Assembly: GCF_019645835.1 (NCBI RefSeq)
Contig: NZ_CP080998.1
Span: forward strand, 558,001-622,000
Direction: 5' to 3'
Origin: Mycolicibacterium holsaticum DSM 44478 = JCM 12374
Lineage (GTDB): Bacteria; Actinomycetota; Actinomycetes; Mycobacteriales; Mycobacteriaceae
Length of the DNA: 64,000 bases
How positions within the stretch are numbered: the first letter of the stretch is position 1; every line of letters starts with the position of its first letter. The position numbers and the translations under genes were made by a program. The notes beneath the pieces were generated by a model. That model searched no databases. It saw only the letters and a program-made list of their open reading frames with translations, and was not told the DNA's origin. Positions 28,488 to 40,079 of this stretch are shown piece by piece.

Positions 28488-28996
28488 GCCGGGTGGTGCT
28501 GTCCATCGGGTCGAACATCGGCGACCGCAAAGCGCGGCTGCGGTCGGTCGTCGACGGCCTCGCCGAAGCGGTGCGGGCGGTCTCGCCGGTTTATGAGACC
28601 CAACCGTGGGGCGGCGTGGCGCAAGACCACTTCCTCAACGCCGTGGTGATAGCCGAGGACGCGGACCTCGACGCACGCGGGTGGCTGCGCCGCGCGCAGG
28701 ACCTGGAGCGCGCCGCCGAACGGGTGCGCGCCCAACGTTGGGGACCCCGCACGCTCGACGTGGACCTGATCAGCTGCCGAGCCGCAGACCGCGAGGTGAC
28801 CTGTCGCGATGACGATCTGACGTTGCCGCATCCGCGCGCACACCAGCGCGCGTTCGTCCTGCTCCCGTGGCTTGCCGTCGAACCCGACGCGACGCTCAGC
28901 GTCGACGGCGTCGCCCGCCCGGTGACCGACCTGCTCGCCGAACTCGACCCCGCCGAGCGCGACGGGGTGCGACCCACCGACCTGACGCTGAGCTGA
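28484..28996 (+). CDS. folK: 6-hydroxymethyl-7,8-dihydropterin pyrophosphokinase
   Basis: 170 residues. It starts [10 protein letters not shown], has the substrate-binding YETQPWGG and the ATP/Mg signature [12 protein letters not shown] with its paired Asp residues, followed by [13 protein letters not shown]. It activates the pterin for FolP. The GTG start overlaps folB, and the stop is joined to the next gene by TGATG, so all four folate genes form one coupled unit. Corresponds to Rv3606c. Confidence 0.95.
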   Translation: MSRVVLSIGSNIGDRKARLRSVVDGLAEAVRAVSPVYETQPWGGVAQDHFLNAVVIAEDADLDARGWLRRAQDLERAAERVRAQRWGPRTLDVDLISCRAADREVTCRDDDLTLPHPRAHQRAFVLLPWLAVEPDATLSVDGVARPVTDLLAELDPAERDGVRPTDLTLS

Positions 28997-29472
28997 TGGG
29001 ACCGACCCGCAAGCGTGACCTGACCGCCGCGACGGCGATCACGGTCGTGCTCGGCTACCTGCTGGTGCTGCTGCTCTACAAGTGGTTTCCGCCGATCACG
29101 GTGTGGACGGGGTTGTCGCTGCTCGCGGTCGCGATCGCCGAGGCGGGCTGGGCCTTCTATATCCGCGCCAAGATCCGCGACGGCCAGATCGGCGACGGCC
29201 CGGGTTGGCTGCATCCGCTGGCGGTGGCCCGGTCGGTGGTGATCGCCAAGGCGTCGGCGTGGGTGGGCGCGCTGGTGCTCGGCTGGTGGGTGGGCGTGCT
29301 CCTGTACCTGTTACCACGGCGTTCGACGTTGCGCGTCGCCGGTGAAGACACCGCGGGCACCGTCGTCGCGGCCGGGTGCGCGCTGGCGTTGGTGATCGCC
29401 GCGTTGTGGCTGCAGCATTGCTGCAAGTCGCCGAACGAGCCGCAGGACAACGCCGACGCCGCAACCGATTAG
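28996..29472 (+). CDS. DUF3180 membrane protein (Rv3605c family)
   Basis: 158 residues with four predicted membrane helices arranged as two hairpins (about 10-30, 35-55, 80-105, 115-140) and short charged ends. The family is an actinobacterial protein regularly placed right after folK and has no known function. Its ATG is joined to the folK stop in TGATG, so it is co-translated with the folate genes. It could be a transport or membrane-association factor for the pathway, but nothing in the sequence shows this. Confidence 0.83.
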   Translation: MGPTRKRDLTAATAITVVLGYLLVLLLYKWFPPITVWTGLSLLAVAIAEAGWAFYIRAKIRDGQIGDGPGWLHPLAVARSVVIAKASAWVGALVLGWWVGVLLYLLPRRSTLRVAGEDTAGTVVAAGCALALVIAALWLQHCCKSPNEPQDNADAATD

Positions 29473-29549
29473 CGGCGCCGCGGCGCCGACGCGCCGAATC
29501 GCCGATACGGTCGACACGCTCGGTGACCTGTGCCGGGTACAGTCGGCCC

Positions 29550-30800
29550 ATGACCGATCTGCCCCGCAGCGCCAGGCCGCGGCGCAGCGGCCGCAGGCCG
29601 AGTTGGGTGCTGCTGAGCGCGTTGCTGGTCCTTGCGATCGCGGCCAGCTCCGCCTTGGTGTTCACCAACCGGGTGGAACTGCTCAAGCTGGCCGTCATCC
29701 TGGCGTTGTGGGCCGCCGTGGTAGCGGCGTTCGTTTCCGTCATCTACCGCAGGCAGAGCGACGCCGACCAGGCCAAGGTGCGTGACCTCAAGCTGGTCTA
29801 CGACCTGCAACTGGACCGCGAGATCTCAGCACGCCGCGAGTACGAGCTGTCGGTGGAAACCCATCTGCGCCGGGAACTGGCCACCGAGCTGCGTGCCCAG
29901 GCCGCGGACGAGGTGGCCGCCCTGCGCGCCGAACTGGCAGCCCTGCGCAGCCATCTTGAGGTTTTGTTCGACGCCGAGCTGTCGGATCGGCCGGCGCTGG
30001 AAACCGAACGCACGACGGTACGGGCCTACAGCGACTGGGACCGTGACGAGGAGCCCGCCGCCCGGCTCGGCGCCGGCCGCATCGACACCGGCTACGGCGA
30101 GGACCACAACGCCCAGACCGATGAAAGCCCGATCATCGACGTCCCGGCCGAACCCCATCCGCCCGAGTTCGAGTGGGTGCCCCCGCCGCCCAGCGCGGGA
30201 GGCGCCCACCGCAGGCCCTCCGAGGCCGAGCCCGAGGAGCCGCGGCAGTTCGCCGAGGAGCCCAGGGTGTGGGCGCCGCCGCCGCCCCCGCCGCCCCCAC
30301 CTCCAGCGCCCGAGCCGGAGCCCGAGCCCGAACCGGCCGCCGGCAGCACCCACTTCAGTTGGGCCCCATTGGAAGACCCCGCGCCGCAGCCCGAGCCGTC
30401 CGCCGCCCACCCCCCGGCCACCGGCTGGCATCCCGCACCGGCGGACGGACAGTGGTTGCCGCCGGGTGCCCCGGGCAGCAACTGGGTGGCCCCGGTCGAG
30501 GAGGACCGCCCCGCCCAGGAGTACGTCGGCAAGCGGCGCGCACCGGAGCCGACAGCGGCCGCACCTGAGCCGTCGCCGACGCCACCCGGGTACGAACCGC
30601 CGCGCCGTGGCAGGCACTCCGGACCGGCCGAGACCGCCGATCCCGGCGCCGCTGCCGAGGAGCCGGAGCAGCCCACGCCGCGACGGCGGCGCCGCGCCGC
30701 GGACGACGAACAGACCGGCGGTCAGTCGGTCGCCGAACTGCTCGCACGGCTGCAGGCCAGCCCGACGGGGGGCGGCCGTCGCCGCCGCCGCGAAGAGTGA
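29550..30800 (+). CDS. Membrane-anchored, proline-rich protein of unknown function (Rv3604c-like)
   Basis: 416 residues. A basic N terminus (PRRSGRRPS) leads into two membrane helices (about 18-36 and 42-64). A charged segment (about 70-135, rich in Arg/Glu/Leu heptads) is probably a coiled coil. The remaining 260 residues are low-complexity Pro/Glu/Ala sequence with a run of prolines around 250-262. The tail ends in an Arg cluster. It lies 77 bp after the DUF3180 gene in the folate/pantothenate cluster and resembles M. tuberculosis Rv3604c in place and design. A scaffold or cell-envelope role is possible; no catalytic motif was found. Confidence 0.75.
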   Translation: MTDLPRSARPRRSGRRPSWVLLSALLVLAIAASSALVFTNRVELLKLAVILALWAAVVAAFVSVIYRRQSDADQAKVRDLKLVYDLQLDREISARREYELSVETHLRRELATELRAQAADEVAALRAELAALRSHLEVLFDAELSDRPALETERTTVRAYSDWDRDEEPAARLGAGRIDTGYGEDHNAQTDESPIIDVPAEPHPPEFEWVPPPPSAGGAHRRPSEAEPEEPRQFAEEPRVWAPPPPPPPPPPAPEPEPEPEPAAGSTHFSWAPLEDPAPQPEPSAAHPPATGWHPAPADGQWLPPGAPGSNWVAPVEEDRPAQEYVGKRRAPEPTAAAPEPSPTPPGYEPPRRGRHSGPAETADPGAAAEEPEQPTPRRRRRAADDEQTGGQSVAELLARLQASPTGGGRRRRREE

Positions 30801-30880
30801 GTTAATCTTTTTCTGACCGTCTGGTACCCGCGCCGCGGGACTGGAACGTACACACTTCTGACACTCAGCGAGGTCGCTGC

Positions 30881-31804
30881 ATGGGGACGCCCGACGTATT
30901 CCGCCCCGCGCGGCTCACGATCGGCATCATTTCCGCTGGTCGCGTGGGTACCGCGCTGGGTGTGGCGTTGGAGCGCGCCGAGCACGTGGTGGTGGCCTGC
31001 AGCGCCATCTCGCAAGCCTCGCGCGAGCGCGCCCGGCGCCGGCTGCCCGACACCGTGGTGGCCCCGATAGACGAGGTCGCCGCACGCGCCGAGCTGTTGT
31101 TGCTGACGGTTCCCGACGCCGAGCTCGCCGGGCTGGTCTCGGGTCTGGCGGCCACCGGGGCGGTTCGGCCGGGCACCATCGTCGCGCACACGTCGGGCGC
31201 CAACGGGGTGGCGGTGCTGGCGCCGCTGACCGAGACGGGTTGTATACCCCTGGCCATCCATCCGGCGATGACGTTCACCGGCTCCGACGAGGACATCGAC
31301 CGGCTGCCCGACACCTGCTTCGGCATCACCGCCGCCGACGAGGTGGGCTATGCGATCGCCCAGTCGCTGGTGCTCGAGATCGGCGGCGAGCCGTTCCGCG
31401 TGCGCGAAGATGCCCGCACCCTCTATCACGCGGCGTTGGCCCATGCCAGCAATCACCTGGTCACCGTCGTCCTGGATGCCGTGGATGCGCTGCGTTCGGC
31501 GCTGTGGGGTCAGGAACTCCTCGGCCAGGAACTCGTCAGCAACGCGCCGGGCGGTATCGCGGAGCGCGTCGTCGGACCGCTGGCGCGCGCCTCGCTGGAG
31601 AACGCCCTGCAACGCGGGCAGGCCGCGCTGACCGGTCCGGTCGCCCGCGGCGACGCACCCGCCCTCGCCGGCCATCTGCTGGCCCTGACCGAAATGGATC
31701 CGCAACTGGCACAGGCGTATCGGGCCAATTCACTGCGCACCGCACAGCGGGCCCACGCTCCCGACGAGGTGTTCACGGTGCTGCAGGAAGCGCGACGCCC
31801 ATGA
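30881..31804 (+). CDS. Rossmann-fold DUF2520 oxidoreductase-like protein (Rv3603c family)
   Basis: 307 residues. An NAD(P)-binding Rossmann fold opens the protein ([14 protein letters not shown], the GxGxxG variant SAGRVG), with [11 protein letters not shown] and HTSGANG further on. The C-terminal half is an all-helical DUF2520 domain with conserved [13 protein letters not shown] and [16 protein letters not shown]. The overall plan resembles ketopantoate and hydroxyacid reductases. It is coupled to panC by an ATGA overlap in an operon that makes pantothenate but has no panB or panE in this window, so a ketopantoate reductase-like role is tempting yet unproven. The last conserved gene before panC in M. 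tuberculosis is the same family. Confidence 0.85.
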   Translation: MGTPDVFRPARLTIGIISAGRVGTALGVALERAEHVVVACSAISQASRERARRRLPDTVVAPIDEVAARAELLLLTVPDAELAGLVSGLAATGAVRPGTIVAHTSGANGVAVLAPLTETGCIPLAIHPAMTFTGSDEDIDRLPDTCFGITAADEVGYAIAQSLVLEIGGEPFRVREDARTLYHAALAHASNHLVTVVLDAVDALRSALWGQELLGQELVSNAPGGIAERVVGPLARASLENALQRGQAALTGPVARGDAPALAGHLLALTEMDPQLAQAYRANSLRTAQRAHAPDEVFTVLQEARRP

Positions 31805-32733
31805 CCGAACGCAAACCACAGTTCACCGCGCGCCAGTTGAACGTCTACCAGAACCCGCGCGACGTCGCGGCCGTCACCAAGGCGCTGCGCGCCACCGGGC
31901 GCCGGGTCATGCTGGTGCCGACGATGGGCGCTCTGCACGAGGGGCACCTGACGCTGATCCGCGCCGCCAAACGGGTGCAGGGCGCCGTGGTGGTCGTGTC
32001 GATCTTCGTCAACCCGCTGCAGTTCGGTGCGAACGAAGACCTCGACGCCTATCCGCGCACGCTGGACGACGACCTCGCCGCACTGGGCAGGGAAGGCGTC
32101 GAGATCGCGTTCACCCCGACCGTCGACGACATCTACCCCGACGGCATCCGCACCTGCGTGCAGCCCGGGCCGCTCGGTGCCGAACTCGAAGGTGCCTCGC
32201 GCCCAACGCATTTCGGTGGTGTGCTGACGGTGGTCCTCAAGTTGCTCAACATCGTCAATCCGGACCGCGCGTTCTTCGGCGAGAAGGACTACCAGCAGCT
32301 GGTCCTGATCCGCCAGATGGTCGCCGATTTCAACCTCGACGTCGGGATCGTCGGCGTCTCGATCGTGCGGGAAACCGACGGGTTGGCGATGTCGTCGCGC
32401 AACCACTACCTCAGCGAGGAGGAACGCGAGCAGGCCGGTGCGCTGTCGGCGGCGCTGCTGGCGGGCATGTACGCGGCGGGGGAAGGAACCGCCGCGGCAT
32501 TGGACGCCGCGCACGCGGTGCTCGACGAGGTGGGCGCCATCGAGATCGACTACCTGCAGGTGCGTGACCCGATGCTGGGCCCCGCGCCGACCACGGGGGC
32601 GGGCCGCATGCTCGTCGCCGCGCGGCTCGGCAGCACCCGGCTGCTCGACAACATCGCCATCGACATCGGGGTGCCGTCGGGCCCCGGTCCGCACGTTGAG
32701 TTCGACGAGCACGAACTTCCTTGGAGGAATTGA
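31801..32733 (+). CDS. panC: Pantothenate synthetase
   Basis: 310 residues. Joins pantoate and beta-alanine with ATP through a pantoyl-adenylate. The nucleotidyltransferase HxGH motif is in [17 protein letters not shown] is the pantoate site, [11 protein letters not shown] and the KMSKS-like SSRNHYLS are present. The ATG overlaps the stop of the DUF2520 gene (ATGA), and panD follows as TGATG. It matches M. tuberculosis PanC (Rv3602c) in length and motifs. Confidence 0.96.
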   Translation: MTERKPQFTARQLNVYQNPRDVAAVTKALRATGRRVMLVPTMGALHEGHLTLIRAAKRVQGAVVVVSIFVNPLQFGANEDLDAYPRTLDDDLAALGREGVEIAFTPTVDDIYPDGIRTCVQPGPLGAELEGASRPTHFGGVLTVVLKLLNIVNPDRAFFGEKDYQQLVLIRQMVADFNLDVGIVGVSIVRETDGLAMSSRNHYLSEEEREQAGALSAALLAGMYAAGEGTAAALDAAHAVLDEVGAIEIDYLQVRDPMLGPAPTTGAGRMLVAARLGSTRLLDNIAIDIGVPSGPGPHVEFDEHELPWRN

Positions 32734-33140
32734 TGTTACGAACCATGCTGAAATCCAAGATCCACCGGGCGACGGTCACGCAGGCCGATCTGCACTACGT
32801 CGGATCAGTCACCATCGACGCCGACCTGATGGACGCCGCGGACCTGCTCGAGGGTGAGCAGGTCACGATCGTCGACATCGACAACGGCGCCCGGCTGGTG
32901 ACCTACGCGATCACCGGCGAGCGCGGCAGCGGTGTGATCGGGATCAACGGTGCCGCAGCCCATCTGGTGCACCCCGGTGACCTGGTGATCCTGATCGCCT
33001 ACGGCACGATGGAAGATGCCGAGGCACGCCGCTATCAACCCAGGATCGTGTTCGTCGACGCCGACAACAAGCCGGTCGACCTCGGTCACGACCCCGCCCA
33101 TGTGCCGGCCGATGCGGCCGAACTGATGTCGTCGCGGTGA
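32733..33140 (+). CDS. panD: Aspartate 1-decarboxylase (pro-enzyme)
   Basis: 135 residues. A pyruvoyl enzyme that makes beta-alanine from aspartate. The self-cleavage site Gly-Ser is seen in HYVGSVTID (Gly24-Ser25), with the catalytic Lys9 in MLKSKIHR and Tyr58-region [11 protein letters not shown] intact. GGAGG is 6 bases before the ATG, and the ATG shares a base with the panC stop. The C-terminal tail (about 115-135) is the extension found in mycobacteria, a region associated with pyrazinamide action in M. tuberculosis PanD (Rv3601c). Confidence 0.96.
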   Translation: MLRTMLKSKIHRATVTQADLHYVGSVTIDADLMDAADLLEGEQVTIVDIDNGARLVTYAITGERGSGVIGINGAAAHLVHPGDLVILIAYGTMEDAEARRYQPRIVFVDADNKPVDLGHDPAHVPADAAELMSSR

Positions 33141-33144
33141 TCGT

Positions 33145-33960
33145 GTGCTCCTCGCGATCGACGTTCGCAACACCCACACCGTCGTCGGCCTGATCTCTGG
33201 TTCCGGTGACCACGCAAAGGTGGTGCACCACTGGCGGATTCGCACCGAACCGGAGGTAACCGCCGACGAGCTCGCGCTGACCATCGACGGTCTGATCGGT
33301 GACGACTCCGAACATCTGACCGGGGCGGCCGCGCTGTCCACCGTGCCGTCGGTGATGCACGAGCTGCGCGAGATGCTGGGCCAGTACTGGCCCAGCGTCC
33401 CGCACGTGCTGATCGAACCGGGGGTGCGTACCGGCATCCCGCTTCTGGTCGACAACCCCAAGGAAGTCGGGGCCGACCGCATCGTCAACTGTCTGGCGGC
33501 CTTCCACAAGTACGGCACCGCGGCGATCGTGGTGGACTTCGGCTCGTCGATCTGCGTCGACGTGGTGTCTGCCAAGGGCGAGTTCCTCGGCGGGGCGATC
33601 GCCCCGGGCGTCGAGGTGTCCTCGGATGCCTCGGCCACCCGGTCGGCGGCGCTGCGCCGCGTCGAGCTGACCCGGCCCCGGTCGGTGGTCGGCAAGAACA
33701 CCGTGGAGTGCATGCAGGCCGGTGCCGTTTTCGGGTTCGCCGGGCTGGTCGACGGCCTGGTGCAGCGGGTCCGCGACGATGTGGACGGCTTCTCGGGGGC
33801 CGACGTGACGGTGGTGGCGACCGGCCACAGCGCACCGCTGCTGTTGCCCGATATGCGCACCGTCGAGCACTACGACCGGTATCTGACGTTGAGCGGTCTG
33901 CGGCTGGTGTTCGAACGCAACCGCGACAGCCAGCGGGGCCGCCTCAAACAAGCCAGATAG
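33145..33960 (+). CDS. coaX: Type III pantothenate kinase
   Basis: 271 residues, ASKHA fold. The phosphate-binding [15 protein letters not shown] starts the protein, [14 protein letters not shown] is the pantothenate site, [11 protein letters not shown] is the second phosphate motif, and GGAIAPGV follows. CoaX is insensitive to CoA feedback. In M. tuberculosis the homologue (Rv3600c) is reported to lack detectable activity, with CoaA serving instead, so the role here is open. The GTG at 33145 lies 4 bp after panD, and lysS begins 11 bp after its stop. Confidence 0.93.
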   Translation: MLLAIDVRNTHTVVGLISGSGDHAKVVHHWRIRTEPEVTADELALTIDGLIGDDSEHLTGAAALSTVPSVMHELREMLGQYWPSVPHVLIEPGVRTGIPLLVDNPKEVGADRIVNCLAAFHKYGTAAIVVDFGSSICVDVVSAKGEFLGGAIAPGVEVSSDASATRSAALRRVELTRPRSVVGKNTVECMQAGAVFGFAGLVDGLVQRVRDDVDGFSGADVTVVATGHSAPLLLPDMRTVEHYDRYLTLSGLRLVFERNRDSQRGRLKQAR

Positions 33961-33971
33961 GCTGGCACGAC

Positions 33972-35480
33972 GTGACCTCAGCTGATACTCCCGACGCCGA
34001 CCTTCCCGAGCAGTACCGGATCCGTCAGGCCAAGCGTGAGCGGCTGCTGGCCGAGGGCCGAGATCCGTACCCGGTCGAGGTGCCCCGCACCCACACGCTC
34101 GCCGAGATCCGCGAGGCCTACCCCGACCTGGCCGCCGACACCGAAACCGGCCAGCTCGTCGGCGTCGCCGGACGGGTGATCTTTGCCCGCAACGCCGGAA
34201 AGCTGTGCTTTGCGACACTGCAGGAAGGTGACGGCACCCAACTGCAGGCGATGTTCAGCTTCGACCGCATCGGTCAGGAGTCCCTGGACGCGTGGAAATC
34301 CGACGTCGACCTGGGCGACATCGTCTTCGTGCACGGCGAGGTGATCAGCTCACGGCGCGGCGAACTTTCAGTGCTCGCCGATTCCTGGCAAATCATTTCC
34401 AAAGCACTGCGTCCCCTGCCCGTCGCGCATAAGGAAATCAGCGAAGAGATGCGGGTGCGGCAGCGCTATGTCGATTTGATCGTGCGCCCCGAGGCGCGCA
34501 CGGTCGCCCGGCAGCGGATAGCGGTGATAAGGGCGTTGCGAGCGGCGCTCGAGCGGCGCGGTTTCCTGGAAGTCGAGACCCCGATGCTGCAGACATTGGC
34601 CGGTGGTGCGGCCGCGCGGCCGTTCGTCACCCATTCCAATGCGCTCGATGCCGATCTGTATCTGCGAATCGCCCCGGAACTGTTCCTCAAGCGCGCTGTC
34701 GTGGGCGGCTTGGAGAGGGTCTTCGAGTTGAATCGGGTGTTCCGAAACGAGGGTGCGGATTCCACGCATTCTCCGGAATTTGTGATGCTCGAGACATATC
34801 AGGCGTATGGCACCTATGACGATTCCGCCATCGTCACCCGTGAGCTTATTCAGGAAGTCGCGGACGAGGCGATCGGCACCAGAAAGGTGCCATTGCCGGA
34901 TGGCACCGTCTATGACCTTGATGGTGAATGGCAGACCCTGCAAATGTATCCATCTCTGTCAGAAGCACTCGGGGAAGAGATCACCCCCCAAACTCCGGCC
35001 GAGAAGTTATGGCAGATCGCGGACCGACTCGATGTGGAGATTCCCCGCGACCGTGGCTACGGGCACGGAAAATTGGTTGAGGAACTTTGGGAACACACCG
35101 TCGGTAACACCCTGTGGGCGCCGACCTTCGTTCGTGACTTTCCTGTCGAAACCACGCCGCTGACCCGGTCACATCGCAGCATCGAGGGTGTCACCGAAAA
35201 GTGGGATCTCTATGTGCGGCGGATTGAACTCGCCACCGGCTACTCTGAACTGATCGATCCGGTAATCCAACGCGAAAGGTTTGAAGCACAAGCCCGCGCG
35301 GCGGCCGCCGGAGACGACGAGGCAATGGCCCTCGACGAGGATTTTCTCACCGCGCTGGAGTATGCGATGCCACCGACCACCGGTACCGGAATGGGTATCG
35401 ATAGGTTGATGATGGCATTGACCGGCCTGTCGATTCGAGAGACTGTTTTGTTCCCGATTGTTCGACGTCACGGTGCGTGA
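33972..35480 (+). CDS. lysS: Lysyl-tRNA synthetase, class II
   Basis: 502 residues. An OB-fold anticodon-binding domain occupies about 60-160, and the class II catalytic core follows with motif 1 around [10 protein letters not shown], motif 2 [14 protein letters not shown] and motif 3 GMGIDRLMM. It charges tRNA-Lys. GTG start 11 bp after coaX. The base composition changes inside the gene: up to about 34380 nearly all third positions are G or C, whereas a 68-codon stretch after 34780 has 25 A/T third positions, unlike the neighbours upstream. The encoded protein is intact. This suggests replacement of the 3' part by recombination, or relaxed codon selection. Corresponds to Rv3598c. Confidence 0.95.
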   Translation: MTSADTPDADLPEQYRIRQAKRERLLAEGRDPYPVEVPRTHTLAEIREAYPDLAADTETGQLVGVAGRVIFARNAGKLCFATLQEGDGTQLQAMFSFDRIGQESLDAWKSDVDLGDIVFVHGEVISSRRGELSVLADSWQIISKALRPLPVAHKEISEEMRVRQRYVDLIVRPEARTVARQRIAVIRALRAALERRGFLEVETPMLQTLAGGAAARPFVTHSNALDADLYLRIAPELFLKRAVVGGLERVFELNRVFRNEGADSTHSPEFVMLETYQAYGTYDDSAIVTRELIQEVADEAIGTRKVPLPDGTVYDLDGEWQTLQMYPSLSEALGEEITPQTPAEKLWQIADRLDVEIPRDRGYGHGKLVEELWEHTVGNTLWAPTFVRDFPVETTPLTRSHRSIEGVTEKWDLYVRRIELATGYSELIDPVIQRERFEAQARAAAAGDDEAMALDEDFLTALEYAMPPTTGTGMGIDRLMMALTGLSIRETVLFPIVRRHGA

Positions 35481-35591
35481 ACCGGTTCGATTTCAGAACG
35501 TGTTGAATGGGGCCCATACATATGGCAGATTGGTTCCAGGGTTCGAGAACTAATGTAACAATCTAGTTCTCAAGTAGAAGGGCGTAAGCAA
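35481..35591 (+). promoter_or_regulatory. lsr2 upstream region with inverted repeat
   Basis: 111 bp, clearly AT-richer than most of the window. It contains a perfect 8-bp inverted repeat, GAGAACTA (35545-35552) and TAGTTCTC (35564-35571), separated by 11 bases, ending 20 bases before the ATG. It could be a protein-binding operator or a hairpin in the 5' leader. TAATGT and TAACAAT within and after the left arm resemble -10 elements. An AGAAGGGCG ribosome-binding site precedes the ATG. Since Lsr2 binds AT-rich DNA, autoregulation here is plausible. Confidence 0.5.
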
Positions 35592-35933
35592 ATGGCGAAG
35601 AAAGTGACCGTCACGTTGGTCGACGATTTCGACGGCGAAGGCGCAGCCGATGAGACCGTCGAATTCGGCCTTGACGGTGTGAGTTACGAGATCGACCTTT
35701 CTTCCAAGAATGCCGCGAAACTGCGCAACGACTTGAAGCAATGGGTGGAAGCCGGTCGCCGCGTCGGTGGTCGCCGGCGCGGCCGCTCGGCCGGATCGGG
35801 CCGCGGCCGTGCGGCGATCGATCGCGAGCAAAGCGCCGCGATCAGGGAGTGGGCGCGACGCAACGGACACAACGTGTCGACCCGCGGCCGGATCCCTGCC
35901 GATGTCATCGACGCGTTCCACGCGGCGACGTAG
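35592..35933 (+). CDS. lsr2: Lsr2 nucleoid-associated protein (xenogeneic silencer)
   Basis: 113 residues. The N-terminal dimerisation domain ([16 protein letters not shown] to about residue 60) is followed by a basic linker and the C-terminal DNA-binding domain, whose AT-hook-like RGR is seen in [11 protein letters not shown]. Lsr2 bridges DNA, silences AT-rich and horizontally acquired genes and is the mycobacterial H-NS analogue. Length and sequence match Rv3597c. It lies between lysS and clpC1 as in M. tuberculosis, with its own regulatory region. Confidence 0.97.
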   Translation: MAKKVTVTLVDDFDGEGAADETVEFGLDGVSYEIDLSSKNAAKLRNDLKQWVEAGRRVGGRRRGRSAGSGRGRAAIDREQSAAIREWARRNGHNVSTRGRIPADVIDAFHAAT

Positions 35934-36270
35934 CCGGCTACATATCAAGAAGTATCGAGAAATTGCCCGAACGCCCTGTAACCGCTGCTCAACTCTGCGG
36001 GTAGCCCGCCGGTACGCCTGTTCGCCGCACGCGAACCCGCCGTGCTGCGATCGCGGAATCGAATCCGCCCGCCCAGGCGTTGCTAACCGGTAGCCACCGG
36101 GTAACCAGCCGAGGTGGGGATAGGTATTCCGGTTGTCCGCTCACAGCAGACCGCCGGACGGGGCACCGGGGAGTCCCGCCCATTAGAGTGGACGGCAGGT
36201 GCAGTGCGTTTCCGGAGCCTTTCGGGGCGGGCGGCACCGTACCTATGTGATGGAGAGCAGGTAACCACCG
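35934..36270 (+). promoter_or_regulatory. Intergenic region upstream of clpC1
   Basis: 337 bp without a gene. The notable site is GTTCGCCGCACGCGAAC (36020-36036), a perfect 6-bp inverted repeat with a 5-bp spacer that resembles operators of ClgR, the activator of clp genes in actinobacteria. A TAGAGT (36184-36189) could be a -10 hexamer, but no matching -35 was found. The ribosome-binding site before clpC1 is weak (GCAGGT). A GTAGCCGGCTAC palindrome overlaps the lsr2 stop codon (35930-35941). Confidence 0.5.
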
Positions 36271-38814
<2,544 letters not shown>

Positions 38815-38830
38815 CCTCATAGCGCGAAGG

Positions 38831-38857
38831 CCCCCGAACCTCGGTTCGGGGGTTTTT
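38831..38857 (+). terminator. Intrinsic terminator after clpC1
   Basis: A perfect 10-bp stem, CCCCCGAACC (38831-38840) with GGTTCGGGGG (38843-38852), closed by a TC loop and followed by TTTTT (38853-38857). Outer AGCGC/GCGCT sequences can extend it. This is the clearest Rho-independent terminator in the window and separates clpC1 from the cobalamin riboswitch. Confidence 0.92.
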
Positions 38858-38887
38858 GCGCTCCCGGGTCTCCATTCACCGAGCGAT

Positions 38888-39005
38888 TGCATAGGATGTG
38901 CGATGTAATCGCAGGCAGAGGAATCTGGTGAGAATCCAGAACGGTCGCGCCACTGTGTCAAGTCAGACCCGACGCCTGTCGTCCACCTTGAACCGGGACG
39001 CGAAA
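38888..39005 (+). promoter_or_regulatory. Cobalamin riboswitch upstream of cbtB
   Basis: The core shows the adenosylcobalamin-element signatures: GAGGAATCTGGTGAGAATCC with its short stem TCTGG/CCAGA, then the B12-box-like CGCGCCACTG (about 38948-38957). It lies in front of cbtB, the usual place for this element in actinobacteria. Binding of cobalamin is expected to lower expression of the downstream genes. The outer boundaries are approximate, and the expression platform near the cbtB ribosome-binding site (GAAAGGA) was not resolved. Confidence 0.82.
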
Positions 39006-39024
39006 TCCCCGAAAGGACACCGAC

Positions 39025-39240
39025 ATGACCTCTTCTGAGGCCCGCAGGACAGTCGTCCCCGCTATCGACTTCTCGGCAGCCAAGGCGGTGGCCTGGCTGA
39101 CCCTGACCGCGTTCTTCGCGCTGCTGGTGATCTACTTCGTCGGGATGGATCAGGGCGCGACGTCGGTGTTCGGCAACAACACCCTCATCCACGAGTTCGT
39201 GCACGACGCCCGCCACCTGCTCGGCTTCCCCTGCCACTGA
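39025..39240 (+). CDS. cbtB: CbtB, small cobalt-transporter subunit
   Basis: 71 residues with one membrane helix (about 22-45) and a His-rich C terminus (IHEFVHDARHLLGFPCH), the hallmark of CbtB proteins predicted to bind cobalt. CbtB always accompanies CbtA and is typically under a cobalamin riboswitch, as here. AAAGGA lies about 8 bases upstream of the ATG. cbtA follows after 29 bp. Confidence 0.9.
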   Translation: MTSSEARRTVVPAIDFSAAKAVAWLTLTAFFALLVIYFVGMDQGATSVFGNNTLIHEFVHDARHLLGFPCH

Positions 39241-39269
39241 TCGCCGGCACTGGTCGAGCACGGAAAACA

Positions 39270-40079
39270 ATGGAAAAGCAGATAATCGGGCGCGGTGTAC
39301 TGGCCGGCGCCCTGGCCGGGTTGTTCGCGTTCGTCTTCGCCCGGATCTTCGTGGAACCGGTGATCGAACGGGCGATCGGCTACGAAGAGGGCATTGGCGC
39401 CGCGCAGGAGGCGCTGGAGGGTGCCCACGCACACGCCGGGCATCACCACGGTGGTGGCGGTTTCGAAGGGTTCACCCGCGGCGTGCAGGCCAACATCGGC
39501 ATGGGTTTTGGCGTACTGGCGTTCAGTGTCGCGATCGGCGCGCTGTTCGCGGTGGTGTTCGCGGTGACGTACGGACGCGTGGGTGACATCTCCGCGCGCC
39601 TGCTGTCGTTATACGTTGCGGGCGGAATGCTGCTGAGCCTCTTTGTCGTTCCCGCGCTGAAGTATCCGCCGAGCCCGCCCGCGTTGAGCCTGGACGAGAC
39701 GATCCGCCAGCGCACGTTGCTGTACCTGCTGATGGTCGCGGTCTCCGCCGCGCTGCTGGTGGGCGCGGTTTATCTGGGACGCCGGTTGGCCGACCGGATG
39801 AGTGCGTGGAACGCGGCGCTGGTCGCCGCCGGTGGCTACGTGCTGGCGGTCGCCGTGGTGATGTTGATCCTGCCGACCATCGACGAGACGCCGGGCCCGC
39901 AGCTCGACGCCGCGGGCAACATCGTCTACGAAGGGTTCCCCGCCGACGACCTCTACGAGTTCCGGCTCTACTCGCTGGGCACCCAGATCGTGTTGTACGC
40001 GACGATCGCGCTGGCGTTCGGTGCGATGGCGGCCCGGCTGCTGGAGTCCAGACGGCGGGAGAATTCCATCCCGGCATGA
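39270..40079 (+). CDS. cbtA: CbtA, predicted cobalt transporter membrane subunit
   Basis: 269 residues with about six membrane helices. A His-rich loop between helices 1 and 2 (HAHAGHHHGGGG, about 52-63) would bind metal on one face of the membrane. CbtA is predicted from comparative genomics to take up cobalt for cobalamin synthesis. The ribosome-binding site is weak (CGGA). Its stop is coupled (ATGA) to a histidine-phosphatase-like gene, so the riboswitch should control all three. Confidence 0.88.
   Translation: MEKQIIGRGVLAGALAGLFAFVFARIFVEPVIERAIGYEEGIGAAQEALEGAHAHAGHHHGGGGFEGFTRGVQANIGMGFGVLAFSVAIGALFAVVFAVTYGRVGDISARLLSLYVAGGMLLSLFVVPALKYPPSPPALSLDETIRQRTLLYLLMVAVSAALLVGAVYLGRRLADRMSAWNAALVAAGGYVLAVAVVMLILPTIDETPGPQLDAAGNIVYEGFPADDLYEFRLYSLGTQIVLYATIALAFGAMAARLLESRRRENSIPA

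Noticed and set aside
30250..30340. Proline-run and Pro/Glu repeats as a tandem DNA repeat
   Set aside because: They are low-complexity coding sequence of the membrane-anchored protein with no regular unit length at the DNA level.
35545..35571. KstR-type operator upstream of lsr2
   Set aside because: KstR sites have the two half-sites almost adjacent, whereas these arms are 11 bases apart and the half-site sequence differs.
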